Source: Desulfovibrio aminophilus
GTDB lineage: Bacteria; Desulfobacterota; Desulfovibrionia; Desulfovibrionales; Desulfovibrionaceae
Direction: 5' to 3'
DNA length: 64,000 nt
NCBI RefSeq assembly: GCF_023660105.1
Contig: NZ_JAMHGA010000018.1
Span: forward strand, 124,001-188,000
Made by a program: the position numbers and the translations under genes. The notes beneath the pieces are model-generated. The model was not told the origin of the DNA, did not search any database, and was given only the letters and a program-made list of their open reading frames with translations. Below, one piece after another: positions 54,054 to 62,423 of the stretch (positions within the stretch are counted from its first letter, which is position 1; every line of letters starts with the position of its first letter).

Positions 54054-54890
54054 TCAGCGGTCTTGAAGGGAATTGCGGTAGGCCGCCGGGGTGACGCCGG
54101 TGAGCCGCTTGAACTGGCGGGTGAGGTGGCTCTGGTCCGCGAAGCCGGTCTCGGCGGCCACGCTCGCGGGGTCCAGGCCGCCGCGCAGGAGCTCCTGGGC
54201 CCGCCGCACCCGGCACTGGACCAGGAAGGCGTGCGGGGTCAGGCCCGTGGCCTTGCGGAACACGCGCAGGAAATGGAAGGGCGAGAGCCCGGCCACGCGG
54301 GCGGTTTCGGCCAGGCCCGGGTCCCCGGCGCGGCGAGCGGCCAGGAACTCCCGGGCCAGGGCCACGGCCCGAGGCTCGGCGCCCGCCCGGGGCGGGGTTC
54401 CGCCGTCGTCGGCGTGGCGGGTGATCCAGGCGGCCAGCAGGGCCAGCAGGCCGGACTGGGCGGCCAGCCGGTCCGCGCCGGACTCCAGCAGGCGGTGCAG
54501 GGCGAGCAGGTCGCGGGCCAGGGCCGGGTCGCGCAGCACGCCCGCGTGGAAGTGCGGCAATCCCGGGCGGCCCAGCTCCGCCGCCACCGCGCCCGGCAGG
54601 GCCGGGTCCAGGTAGAGCATGCGGTAGGCCCAGCCCCGCTCGGTGGCGGCGCGGCCGTCGTGGGCCAGACCCGGCACCACGAGGTTCACCTCTCCCGGCG
54701 CGGCCACCAAGTCCGCCCCCTGGTAGCGGAAGGCCAGGGCCCCGGACTCGATGACGCCCAGGGCGTAGCCCTCGTGAAAGTGGCGCGGGAAGGTCTGGGT
54801 GCGGAACGAGGCGCGCATGAGCTCCAGCCCGTCCAGGCCGGGAACCCTCCAGGCGATGCTCCGTTCCGTCGTGTGTCCGCTCACGGCCAT
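54054..54890 (-). CDS. AraC-family regulator, EamA-linked (mirror copy)
   Basis: A 278-residue regulator. The cupin N-domain has FPRHFHEGYALGVIESGAL (about residues 34-52) with the expected His pair. The double HTH (about 185-275) reads ETARVAGLSPFHFLRVFRKA and ETGFADQSHLTRQFKRLTGV, sharing most positions with the AraC protein at 51,294. The EamA gene follows 41 bp downstream in transcription, so the pair forms the same regulator-then-transporter order on the opposite strand. Confidence 0.88.
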   Translation of the reverse strand: MAVSGHTTERSIAWRVPGLDGLELMRASFRTQTFPRHFHEGYALGVIESGALAFRYQGADLVAAPGEVNLVVPGLAHDGRAATERGWAYRMLYLDPALPGAVAAELGRPGLPHFHAGVLRDPALARDLLALHRLLESGADRLAAQSGLLALLAAWITRHADDGGTPPRAGAEPRAVALAREFLAARRAGDPGLAETARVAGLSPFHFLRVFRKATGLTPHAFLVQCRVRRAQELLRGGLDPASVAAETGFADQSHLTRQFKRLTGVTPAAYRNSLQDR

Positions 54891-55111
54891 GCCGCCTCCC
54901 GTCCTGAAGATGCGACAGCGACCCTACGCGGTCAAGACCTCCGGGGCTTGAAGAAAATTGCTTCGGGAGCCGCCCCCGAGGTGGACGGCGCGGCCCTCGC
55001 CGGGTATAGGGAAACGTGCCTCGGCCAAGGGCCGTCGGCCTTGCAACTCGGCTCCCGTTGCGCTACCAACGGACCTTCCCGGCGAACAAACCCTGAAGGA
55101 GGGGAGTGGTT

Positions 55112-55894
55112 ATGAAACGGATTTTCCTGCTTCTCGCGCTCGTGCTGTTTTCCGTGTCCGCGGCCTACGCCGCCGACGGCTCCTGGGACGCCGTGAAGGC
55201 CAAGGGCGAACTGGTCATCGGCCTGGACGACGCCTTCCCGCCCATGGGCTTCCGCAAGGACGACAACAAGCTCTACGGCTTCGACATCGATGCGGCCGAG
55301 GAAGTCGGCAAGCGCCTGGGCATCAAGATCGTCTGGCAGCCCACCGCCTGGGACGGCGTGATCCACTCCCTGGACGCCAAGAAGTTCGACTGCATCTGGA
55401 ACGGCATGACCATCACCGAGGAGCGCGCCCAGAAGGTGCTCTTCACCAAGCCCTACATCATGGACGGCCAGATCGTGGTCGTGGCCCTGAACAGCAAGGC
55501 CGCCAAGTTCGAGGACCTGGGCGGCAAGCCCGTGGGCTGCCAGAAGGGCTCCTCGGCCGTGGAGGCCGTGAAGGCCCTGCCCAAGGCCCCCTCGGAAGTC
55601 CGCGAGTATGACGCCAACCCCAAGGCCTTCCTGGACCTCGAGGCCGGCCGCATCGCCGCCGTGGTCATCGACAACGTCTCGGGCCGCTACTTCATCTCCA
55701 CCAACCCCGGCAAGTTCAAGGTCCTGCCCGGCTTCATCACCAAGGAGCCCTTCGGCGTGGCCTTCCGCAAGGCCGACGTGTCCCTGAAGGACATGGTCCA
55801 GAAGACCATCGACGCCATGGTCGCCGACGGCGCCATGGGCAAGATCTCCCGCAAGTGGTTCGGCGAGGACATCACCAATCCCAAGAAGTGGTAG
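55112..55894 (+). CDS. Amino-acid ABC transporter substrate-binding protein
   Basis: A 260-residue periplasmic binding protein. GAAGGAGGGGAG precedes ATG 55112. The signal peptide is MKRIFLLLALVLFSVSAAYA. KAKGELVIGLDDAFPPMGFR (about residues 28-47), GFDIDAAEEVGKRLG and WNGMTITEERAQKVLFTKPY (about 97-116) are the polar amino-acid (HisJ/GlnH) family pattern. It starts a three-gene operon with permease and ATPase. The exact amino acid is not predictable. Confidence 0.94.
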   Translation: MKRIFLLLALVLFSVSAAYAADGSWDAVKAKGELVIGLDDAFPPMGFRKDDNKLYGFDIDAAEEVGKRLGIKIVWQPTAWDGVIHSLDAKKFDCIWNGMTITEERAQKVLFTKPYIMDGQIVVVALNSKAAKFEDLGGKPVGCQKGSSAVEAVKALPKAPSEVREYDANPKAFLDLEAGRIAAVVIDNVSGRYFISTNPGKFKVLPGFITKEPFGVAFRKADVSLKDMVQKTIDAMVADGAMGKISRKWFGEDITNPKKW

Positions 55895-55898
55895 ACGG

Positions 55899-56945
55899 GT
55901 GACCTGCTTCCTGACGACGATCCGGAGCGGGGCGCGCCGCGCCCCGCTCCTCTTGCTTCTCCTGGGCCTGCTCGCCGGGACGCTCCTGTCGTCCCTTCCG
56001 GCCCGGGCCGGAACGCCGGACGAGTATCTGCGCCAGGCCCGCGAGGCCCAGTCCACGGGCGACCTCCAGGCCGCCGAGCGCTTCTTCCTCATGGTTCCGA
56101 AGCCCGGCCCCCAGGGCGATGACGGCCAGTTCGTGGAGAGCCGCATGCAGGTGGCCCGCCAGCGCTTCGCCCTCAAGGACCTGGACGGCGCCGAGGCGGC
56201 CGCCCGCGAGGTCCTGGCCGTCTACCCGGACAACGCCGAGGCCGGGAACGTGGCCGCGGCCGTGGAGCGGGAGCGCCTGCCCAAGTGGCGGCGCTACCTG
56301 GACGACACCCTGCGCTTCCTGCCCACGCTCCTGCACGGCAGCCTGATGACCCTGCTGCTCGTGATCTTCACCATGGCGATTTCGCCTTTCGGCGGCCTGC
56401 TCATCGCCCTGGGCCGGATCAGCCCGGTGAAGCTCCTCTCGGGCGCGTGCTGGTTCGTGATCTGGTTCTTCCGGGGCACGCCGCTGCTGCTGCAACTTTT
56501 CTTCATCTATTACGGCCTGCCCGCCCTGGGCGTGACCCTCAAGCCCCTGAGCGCGGCCTTCCTGGGCCTGGGGCTGAACTACTCGGCCTATCTCGCCGAG
56601 ATCATCCGGGGGGCCATCCAGAGCATCGACCACGGCCAAACCGAGGCGGCCAAGGCCCTGGGCATGACCCCCTGGCAGACCATGCGCCGGGTCATCATCC
56701 CCCAGACCTACAAGCGCCTCGTGCCTCCGGTTGGCAACGAGTTCATCGCCCTGATCAAGGACACGGCCCTGGTTTCGACCATCGCCATGGTCGAGCTCAT
56801 GCGCTCGGCGGACCAGATCTTCAACGCCTATTTCAACGTCACGGTGCTGGTCCTGGCGGCGGCCATCTACCTCTGTTTCACCTCGGTCTTCACCTTCGTC
56901 TTCGAGCGCGTGGAACACCGCCTCGGCGTCTACGAGAGGCGGTAG
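55899..56945 (+). CDS. Amino-acid ABC transporter permease with N-terminal periplasmic TPR-like region
   Basis: A 348-residue protein from GTG 55899, 4 nt after the binding-protein gene. Residues 1-36 form a signal or first membrane segment (APLLLLLLGLLAGTLLSSL). Residues 38-125 are predicted helical and soluble (TPDEYLRQAREAQSTGDLQA, AEAAAREVLAVYPDNAEAGN), the spacing of tetratricopeptide-like repeats. From about 135 it is a HisM/GlnP-type permease (HGSLMTLLLVIFTMAISPFG, with the EAA loop EAAKALGMTPWQTMRRVIIP). Typical family members are 215-250 residues and lack the extra region. Start is set by the GTG-overlap spacing. Confidence 0.88.
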   Translation: MTCFLTTIRSGARRAPLLLLLLGLLAGTLLSSLPARAGTPDEYLRQAREAQSTGDLQAAERFFLMVPKPGPQGDDGQFVESRMQVARQRFALKDLDGAEAAAREVLAVYPDNAEAGNVAAAVERERLPKWRRYLDDTLRFLPTLLHGSLMTLLLVIFTMAISPFGGLLIALGRISPVKLLSGACWFVIWFFRGTPLLLQLFFIYYGLPALGVTLKPLSAAFLGLGLNYSAYLAEIIRGAIQSIDHGQTEAAKALGMTPWQTMRRVIIPQTYKRLVPPVGNEFIALIKDTALVSTIAMVELMRSADQIFNAYFNVTVLVLAAAIYLCFTSVFTFVFERVEHRLGVYERR

Positions 56946-57710
56946 ATGGACTACATCCTGGAGCTCAGGGACATCGTCAAGCAGTTCGGCGGGCACACGG
57001 CCGTGGACCACGTGAGCCTGTCCATCCGCCGGGGCGAGAAGGTCGTCATCGTGGGGCCCAGCGGCTCGGGCAAGTCCACCCTGCTGCGGACCATGAACTT
57101 TTTGGAGACGGCCGATTCCGGCGAGATGCTCTTCGAGGGCCGCCCGTGCGGCTCGACGGTCTGGGGCAAGCGCCGCACCCGGGAACGCCAGCGCATGGTC
57201 TGCGGCCTGCGCTCCGAGATCGGCATGGTCTTCCAGCAGTTCAACCTCTTTCCCCACATGACCGTGCTCGGCAACGTCATGGAGGGGCCCGTGACCGTGC
57301 TCGGCCAGGGCCGGGGCGAGGCCCGCGAGACGGCCCTGTCCATGCTCCGGCGCGTGGGCATGGAGCGCTGGGCCGAAGCCTACCCCGTGACCCTCTCCGG
57401 CGGCCAGAAGCAGCGCGTGGCCATCGCCCGGGCCCTGGCCATGAGTCCCAAGATCATGCTCTTCGACGAACCCACCAGCGCCCTGGACCCCGAACTGGTG
57501 GGCGAGGTCTTCGACACCATCCGCCAGCTGGCCCTGGACGGCATGACCATGGTCATCGTGACCCACAACATGGGCTTCGCCCGCGAGGTGGCGGACACGG
57601 TGATCTTCATGGAGAACGGCCGCTTCCTGGCCCAGGGCGCGCCCCAGGAGTTCTTCGCCTCCGGGGCCGAGCTGCCGCGCATCAAGTCCTTCCTGGAAAA
57701 GATGCTCTAG
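56946..57710 (+). CDS. Polar amino-acid ABC transporter ATPase (GlnQ/HisP-type)
   Basis: A 254-residue ATP-binding subunit starting directly after the permease stop. Walker [10 protein letters not shown] (about residues 37-45), Q-loop [13 protein letters not shown] (about 97-109), signature [16 protein letters not shown] (about 153-168) and Walker B ILLF-type [13 protein letters not shown] (about 174-186) are intact. An insert of about 12 residues before the Q-loop ([19 protein letters not shown]) is as in some GlnQ relatives. Its stop overlaps the 3' end of the convergent chemoreceptor gene by 4 bp. Confidence 0.95.
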   Translation: MDYILELRDIVKQFGGHTAVDHVSLSIRRGEKVVIVGPSGSGKSTLLRTMNFLETADSGEMLFEGRPCGSTVWGKRRTRERQRMVCGLRSEIGMVFQQFNLFPHMTVLGNVMEGPVTVLGQGRGEARETALSMLRRVGMERWAEAYPVTLSGGQKQRVAIARALAMSPKIMLFDEPTSALDPELVGEVFDTIRQLALDGMTMVIVTHNMGFAREVADTVIFMENGRFLAQGAPQEFFASGAELPRIKSFLEKML

Positions 57711-59380
57711 CCGCCCACCCGCACGTCGGCGGCGATGACGCCGAGAATCCGGCCCGAGGCGTCTCGGAAGGGGCAGGACACGGTGATGCAGGCCGCGCCC
57801 GAGGCCTGGGACACGTATACGTCCGAGACCTGCATGGTCTGCTTGCTCATGGCCTCCGCGAACCACGGCCGCCCCGACCAGTCCTTGCCCAGAGCGGCGT
57901 GGTCGTCGGCCGACCCGCTTCCGGGCTGGGGGATGTTCTCCACCAACTGGCGGCCGGCGGCGTCCGTGACGTAGAGCAGTTCCAGGAAGGGCTTGCGCTT
58001 GATCTGGGAACGCAGGGAGCGTTCCATGCGGCCCCGGTCCAGGGAAAGGATGTCCGCGTCGGCCGAGAGTTCGGCCACGACTTCCTTGAGCGCGCCGCCG
58101 CCCACCAGTTCGAAGACCCGGGTCATGGTCGCCAGGGAGGCGATGCTCCGGGTCAGGCCGCGCACGGCCGTGTCCGCCGTGCCCATGGCTTCGCCGGTCT
58201 CGGCTGAAATGGCGTTGACCTCCATGACCGTCCTGTTGAGATCCTCGCTGGCCTGGGACTGCTGCCCGGCGGCCACGGCGATGGCCTGGACCCGCTCCGT
58301 GGTCCCGCCCACGAGGCGCACGATCTCATCCAGGGCCGCGCCGGACTCCTGGGCCACGCGCACGGTTTCCCCGACCATCTCCCCGGCCTCCTCCACGCCC
58401 CGGCGGGTCGTGCCGACCTTGTCCCGGATGGCCTCGATCTCCCGGCGCACGTCCAGGGTGGCGGCCTGGGTCTTCTCGGCCAGCTTGCGCACCTCGTCGG
58501 CCACCACGGCGAAGCCGCGTCCGGCCTCTCCGGCCCGGGCCGCCTCGATGGCCGCGTTCAGCGCCAGAAGGTTGGTCTGGTCCGCGATGTCGCTGATCAC
58601 GCCCATGATTCGGCCGATGGCCTCGGCCTGGCCGCCGAGCACGACAACGGCCTCGCCCAGTTCGGCGGACTTGGCCGCCACGGCCTCGATGGAGCGCACG
58701 GTGCGCACTACGGTGTCCGCACCCGCCCGGGCCCGCTCCACGGCGGCGGACGCCTCGCGGGACGCTGCTTCGGCGCCCGTGGCCGCCTCGGAAATGGAGG
58801 CGGTCATTTCCTCCATGGCCGAGGCCGCCCCGGCCATGAGTTCCTGCTGCTTGCGCGCGCCCTCGCCCGCCCGGGCCGAGGCCTTTTCCAGATCGCCGGA
58901 GGCCCGCTCGATGCCGCCGACGGCCTGTTTCAATGTCTTGGCCGCCGAGTGCAGGGCCTGGAAACGGGCGTTTTCGGACTGTTCCTTGGACAGCTCGGCC
59001 TCCTCAAGGCAGACGGTGAGGTCGCGGCGTTGGGCCGCCAGTTCGGAACGTGTCGCGGCCAGCTCGGATTCCAGTCCCGACGAGCGTTCGACGGCTTTCG
59101 CCACCAGCGCGGCGAGAGTTGCAAAATTGTCAGGGCAGGTGTCCTGGACGGGCCGCTCGCCGGCCAGGGAAAGCAGGCCTGAGGCCATGTCCCGGGCGGC
59201 CCGGCCGCAGCGCGCCGTCAGGGCCAGCCCCGCGCCGAGACTCAGCGCGGCGACAAATCCGGTCATCAACACGGTTTGGTTGGACAAAAACGGTAAATCC
59301 GAACTGAATCCGGCGGCCAGGGCCGTGAGAAGAAAGAGGAAGAAATTTCCAATTGTTACAATGAGAATAGTGGTTCGCAT
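57707..59380 (-). CDS. Methyl-accepting chemotaxis protein with C-terminal PDC-like sensor
   Basis: A 557-residue chemoreceptor. Two membrane segments (about 4-24 and 38-56) are joined by a short loop, so no periplasmic sensor domain is present. The coiled-coil signalling domain (about 100-430) contains the hairpin tip [20 protein letters not shown] (about 280-299). The C-terminal 110 residues (about 447-557) look like a PDC/dCache sensor: [33 protein letters not shown] and [20 protein letters not shown]. Sensing would therefore be cytoplasmic. It is convergent with the amino-acid transporter operon. Confidence 0.88.
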   Translation of the reverse strand: MRTTILIVTIGNFFLFLLTALAAGFSSDLPFLSNQTVLMTGFVAALSLGAGLALTARCGRAARDMASGLLSLAGERPVQDTCPDNFATLAALVAKAVERSSGLESELAATRSELAAQRRDLTVCLEEAELSKEQSENARFQALHSAAKTLKQAVGGIERASGDLEKASARAGEGARKQQELMAGAASAMEEMTASISEAATGAEAASREASAAVERARAGADTVVRTVRSIEAVAAKSAELGEAVVVLGGQAEAIGRIMGVISDIADQTNLLALNAAIEAARAGEAGRGFAVVADEVRKLAEKTQAATLDVRREIEAIRDKVGTTRRGVEEAGEMVGETVRVAQESGAALDEIVRLVGGTTERVQAIAVAAGQQSQASEDLNRTVMEVNAISAETGEAMGTADTAVRGLTRSIASLATMTRVFELVGGGALKEVVAELSADADILSLDRGRMERSLRSQIKRKPFLELLYVTDAAGRQLVENIPQPGSGSADDHAALGKDWSGRPWFAEAMSKQTMQVSDVYVSQASGAACITVSCPFRDASGRILGVIAADVRVGG

Positions 59381-59458
59381 GCGCCAACTCCCGCTTCCTT
59401 TTGGAGTGTTTCCAGCGGGAGGTGTGCAAGGGCGGGGCCAAGACGGCCCGGGCGGGAG

Positions 59459-60829
59459 TCAGGAATTCTTCGATCCCAGCAGGACCATGCCGCGGATGGT
59501 GTGCAGGAGCAGCCCCTCGGGTTTCTTCAGGTCCGGCAGTTCCTCGCCCGGGGTCAGGGTCGTCACGGCCGCCCGGCCGATGATGTGCCGTCCCTCGCGG
59601 CCCCGTTCCTCGGTGCGCAGGCCCCAGACGTCGTGCAGGATCATGGCCCGTCCGCCCTGTTCGCCCACGTAGAGCATGATGTGTCCGGGCTTCCAGAGCA
59701 GGGTGGCGAAGGGCACGCCCCGGGCCAGGATGGCGGCCTCCTTGTTCTGGTCCGCCAGTCCCTCCAGGGAGACGTATTCCCCGGCCTTGCCCTGCTGCCG
59801 GGAGTTGCGCGGCAGGCCCAGGCCGAAGGGCGTGTAGAGGTCCAGGAGCAGGGCCGAGCAGTCGCGGTGGCCGTACATGCCGCCCCAGCCGTAGGGCTCG
59901 CCGAGCATGGAGTCGCCCACGCGGGCCAGGTTGGCGGCCGTGGCGGGCAGGGGCAGGGGCGCGGCGTCGGAGGGGGGCAGCAGGCCGCGTACAGTAGTAG
60001 CCTCGCCCTGGGCGTCGCGCACCGGGAGGAGCACCTCGTAGCCCCGGGCCGTGGCCCGGGCCAGGGGCAGGAGCATGCCCACCCGGGCCTGGAAGCGGAA
60101 CAGCCCGTGCTCGTCGGCCAGGGACACCCGGTCGCGGGTCACGGCCACCAGGGGGGCGGCCTGGAACTTCTTGCGGAACTCGGGCCCGGCGAAGGCCACG
60201 TCGGACACGGGCACCCAGCCCGAGGCGTAGCGGCAGTGGGCCAGGGCGAAGGCCCCGTCGGCCGAGAGGTGAGAGAGGTAGAGCGGGGTTCCGGCCCAGA
60301 CCGCCGTGTTCTGCAGGTAGTCGAAGGGGAAGCCCTCGCCCGGCAGGTGGCGGTTGAGAAAGGCCGGTTCCAGGGTGGGCAGCACCCGCAGGGAGGTGTG
60401 GACCACGGCCACGGCCGGGCGGCCGAAGTTGGGGAAGTCTTCGGGCCGGGAGAGGCGGCGCATCTCCTCCATCCAGGCCGGACCCCGGCGCAGGAGGTTT
60501 TCGCCGTAGACCGTTTTGCCCGAGAAATGGTTCAGGCCCCAGAAGGCGTCGCCCGGGTCCTTGGGAGGAACCGTGCGCTCCCAGGGCGCGAAATAGCCGG
60601 TGAGGAAGCCGCGCAGCATCCCGGCCTGGACGTCCGGCGCGAACAGGAGGCGGCCGCCGCCCTGGCCCACGTAGGCGAAGAGGTCCTGGGGCAGGGCGGC
60701 CACGTCCCGCACTTCCCGCGGATCGGGCGGCACGAGCGGGGCCTTGGCCGCGCAGGCCGAGAGAAGCAGGAGCAGGCAGAGCGCCGGAAACGCCGCATGG
60801 ACACGGGGCGGGGCGGTGAAGGTGCGCAT
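59459..60829 (-). CDS. NlpC/P60-type lipoprotein with SH3-like domains
   Basis: A 456-residue protein from ATG 60829 (MRTFTAPPRVHAAF), GGAGG upstream. The lipobox LLLLSACAAK at about residues 20-29 makes Cys26 the lipidated residue. Two SH3-like regions (about 120-290) lead to a C40 peptidase: YGHRDCSALLLDLYTPFGLG contains the catalytic Cys (about 340) and LWKPGHIMLYVGEQGGRAMI the His (about 390). Such SH3-NlpC/P60 lipoproteins cleave peptidoglycan stem peptides. The architecture matches the family found in Desulfovibrio and its relatives. Confidence 0.88.
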   Translation of the reverse strand: MRTFTAPPRVHAAFPALCLLLLLSACAAKAPLVPPDPREVRDVAALPQDLFAYVGQGGGRLLFAPDVQAGMLRGFLTGYFAPWERTVPPKDPGDAFWGLNHFSGKTVYGENLLRRGPAWMEEMRRLSRPEDFPNFGRPAVAVVHTSLRVLPTLEPAFLNRHLPGEGFPFDYLQNTAVWAGTPLYLSHLSADGAFALAHCRYASGWVPVSDVAFAGPEFRKKFQAAPLVAVTRDRVSLADEHGLFRFQARVGMLLPLARATARGYEVLLPVRDAQGEATTVRGLLPPSDAAPLPLPATAANLARVGDSMLGEPYGWGGMYGHRDCSALLLDLYTPFGLGLPRNSRQQGKAGEYVSLEGLADQNKEAAILARGVPFATLLWKPGHIMLYVGEQGGRAMILHDVWGLRTEERGREGRHIIGRAAVTTLTPGEELPDLKKPEGLLLHTIRGMVLLGSKNS

Positions 60830-60941
60830 GGGGTTCCTCCTTAACAGGTTCACCCGGACGGCGAAAGTCCCGCCTTTTTCATTGAGCGCGGCGACGCTTG
60901 GGGATAGGATGCCGCAACCCATACGCCGAGGAGGAAAACGC

Positions 60942-61532
60942 ATGCGGTTCATTCGATTGTTGGCCCTCTTGTTCTGCCTCGCCGCCCCGGCGGCCGCCCT
61001 GGCCGCCGACGGTCCCGCTCCCGTGGTGGTCTTCGAGACGAGCAAGGGCATGATCTTCATCCAGCTCGACAACCAGAAGGCCCCCGTGACCACGGCCAAC
61101 TTCCTGAAGTACGTGAACTCCGGGTTCTACGACGGGACCATCTTCCACCGCGTGGTCAACAACAAGGGCATGGGCATCGTCCAGGGCGGCGGCTACGACG
61201 CCTCCTTCCACCAGAAGCCGACCATGCCGCCCATCGCCTGCGAGTCCCGCAACGGCCTGGAGAACAAGGCCGGGACCATCTCCATGGCCCGTACCGCCGA
61301 CCCGGACAGCGCCACCTCGCAGTTCTTCGTCAACGTCCGGGACAACGACTTCCTGAACTTCCGTTCGGCCACGCCCGAGGGCATGGGCTACGCCGTGTTC
61401 GGCCGGATCATCCGGGGCATGAACGTGATCCAGGACATCGCCAACCTGCGCACCGCGCCCCGGGGCATGATGGACGACGTGCCCGTGGAGCAGGTGGTCG
61501 TGCGCAAGGCCTACCTCTACAAGGAGCCCTGA
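60942..61532 (+). CDS. Periplasmic peptidyl-prolyl isomerase (cyclophilin)
   Basis: A 196-residue protein from ATG 60942, GAGGAGGAAAACG upstream. The signal peptide is MRFIRLLALLFCLAAPAAALA. The cyclophilin core shows NFLKYVNSGFYDGTIFHRVV (about residues 58-77), with the catalytic Arg in FHRV, and SMARTADPDSATSQFFVNV (about 112-130). VFGRIIRGMNVIQDI is the conserved end. It assists folding of proteins in the periplasm. Confidence 0.95.
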   Translation: MRFIRLLALLFCLAAPAAALAADGPAPVVVFETSKGMIFIQLDNQKAPVTTANFLKYVNSGFYDGTIFHRVVNNKGMGIVQGGGYDASFHQKPTMPPIACESRNGLENKAGTISMARTADPDSATSQFFVNVRDNDFLNFRSATPEGMGYAVFGRIIRGMNVIQDIANLRTAPRGMMDDVPVEQVVVRKAYLYKEP

Positions 61533-61558
61533 GCCCCATTTCCCGCCTGAAGCGAAAA

Positions 61559-61588
61559 GGCCGGACCCGCGAGGGTCCGGCCTTTTTT
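61559..61588. terminator. Bidirectional terminator between cyclophilin and cooC
   Basis: A 10-bp stem GGCCGGACCC-GCGA-GGGTCCGGCC is followed by six T residues on the + strand and preceded by AAAA, so it can serve both convergent genes. Confidence 0.9.
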
Positions 61589-61610
61589 CGTCCCGCCGCG
61601 CGGGCCCGGG

Positions 61611-62369
61611 TCAGGACCGGCGGCCCAGGCGGGCCAGCAGCCGGGCGCAGAAGGCGTCCACCAGGGGCTCCTCCTCCAGGCCGAGCACCGAGCCCGTGTC
61701 CAGCTGCCGCCGGGCCAGGCCGGGCAGGAAGGGCAGGGTTTCCGACTCCCCGGGCAGGCCCGGGATGTCCGGGACGCCGACGCCGTCCGGCCGACGGTTG
61801 AGCACGAGCACCTGCCGGGACAGGCCCAGGCCGTCCGCCATGCGGGCGATGTCCGCGGCCGTCTCCAGGCCCCGGCGGCTCGGCTCGCTGACCACGAGCA
61901 GGGCGTCCACCGAGGCGGCCGTGCCCCGGCCCAGGTGCTCCACCCCGGCCTCCAGGTCCACCAGGACCCAGGCGTCGGGCCCCAGGAGGAGGTGGGCCAG
62001 CAGGGACTTGAGCAGGGCGTTGGCCGCGCAGGCGCAGCCGCCCCCGGCCTCGCCCAGCCCGCCCATGACGAGCAGGCGCTTGCGCCCGGCGGCCCCGGGC
62101 AGGGTCACGGCCAGCTTGTCCGGCAGGTCGTCCACCTCCGGGGTCAGGTTCAGGATGCCGCGCCCGATGCGTTCCTCCACGAGGTCGCCGCGCTGGGCCA
62201 GGGGCGTGGGCAGCTCCTCCCGCGAGAGCCCGCTGGCCTGCCCCAGGGACAGGGCCGTGTCCGCGTCCACCATCCACACCGACTGGCCTCGGCGGGCCAG
62301 ATAGTCGGCCAGCCAGGCCGTGATGGACGTCTTGCCCACCCCGCCCTTGCCGGCCACGGCCAGTTTCAT
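61611..62369 (-). CDS. cooC: CO dehydrogenase maturation ATPase CooC
   Basis: A 252-residue P-loop ATPase. The deviant Walker A is GKGGVGKTS at residues 7-15, and VDADTALSLG follows at about 34. GGCACAANALLK (about 109-120) holds the CxC that binds nickel in the CooC dimer. VDLEAGVEHLGRG (about 137-149) is the downstream conserved motif. It delivers Ni to the C-cluster of CooS. GGGAGGACGAC lies before the ATG. It is 54 bp downstream of cooS in one transcription unit. Confidence 0.95.
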   Translation of the reverse strand: MKLAVAGKGGVGKTSITAWLADYLARRGQSVWMVDADTALSLGQASGLSREELPTPLAQRGDLVEERIGRGILNLTPEVDDLPDKLAVTLPGAAGRKRLLVMGGLGEAGGGCACAANALLKSLLAHLLLGPDAWVLVDLEAGVEHLGRGTAASVDALLVVSEPSRRGLETAADIARMADGLGLSRQVLVLNRRPDGVGVPDIPGLPGESETLPFLPGLARRQLDTGSVLGLEEEPLVDAFCARLLARLGRRS

Positions 62370-62423
62370 GTCGTCCTCCCGGGAAGGCGGGCGGCGGCCG
62401 GAAACTGCCGCCGCCCGGGGTTG

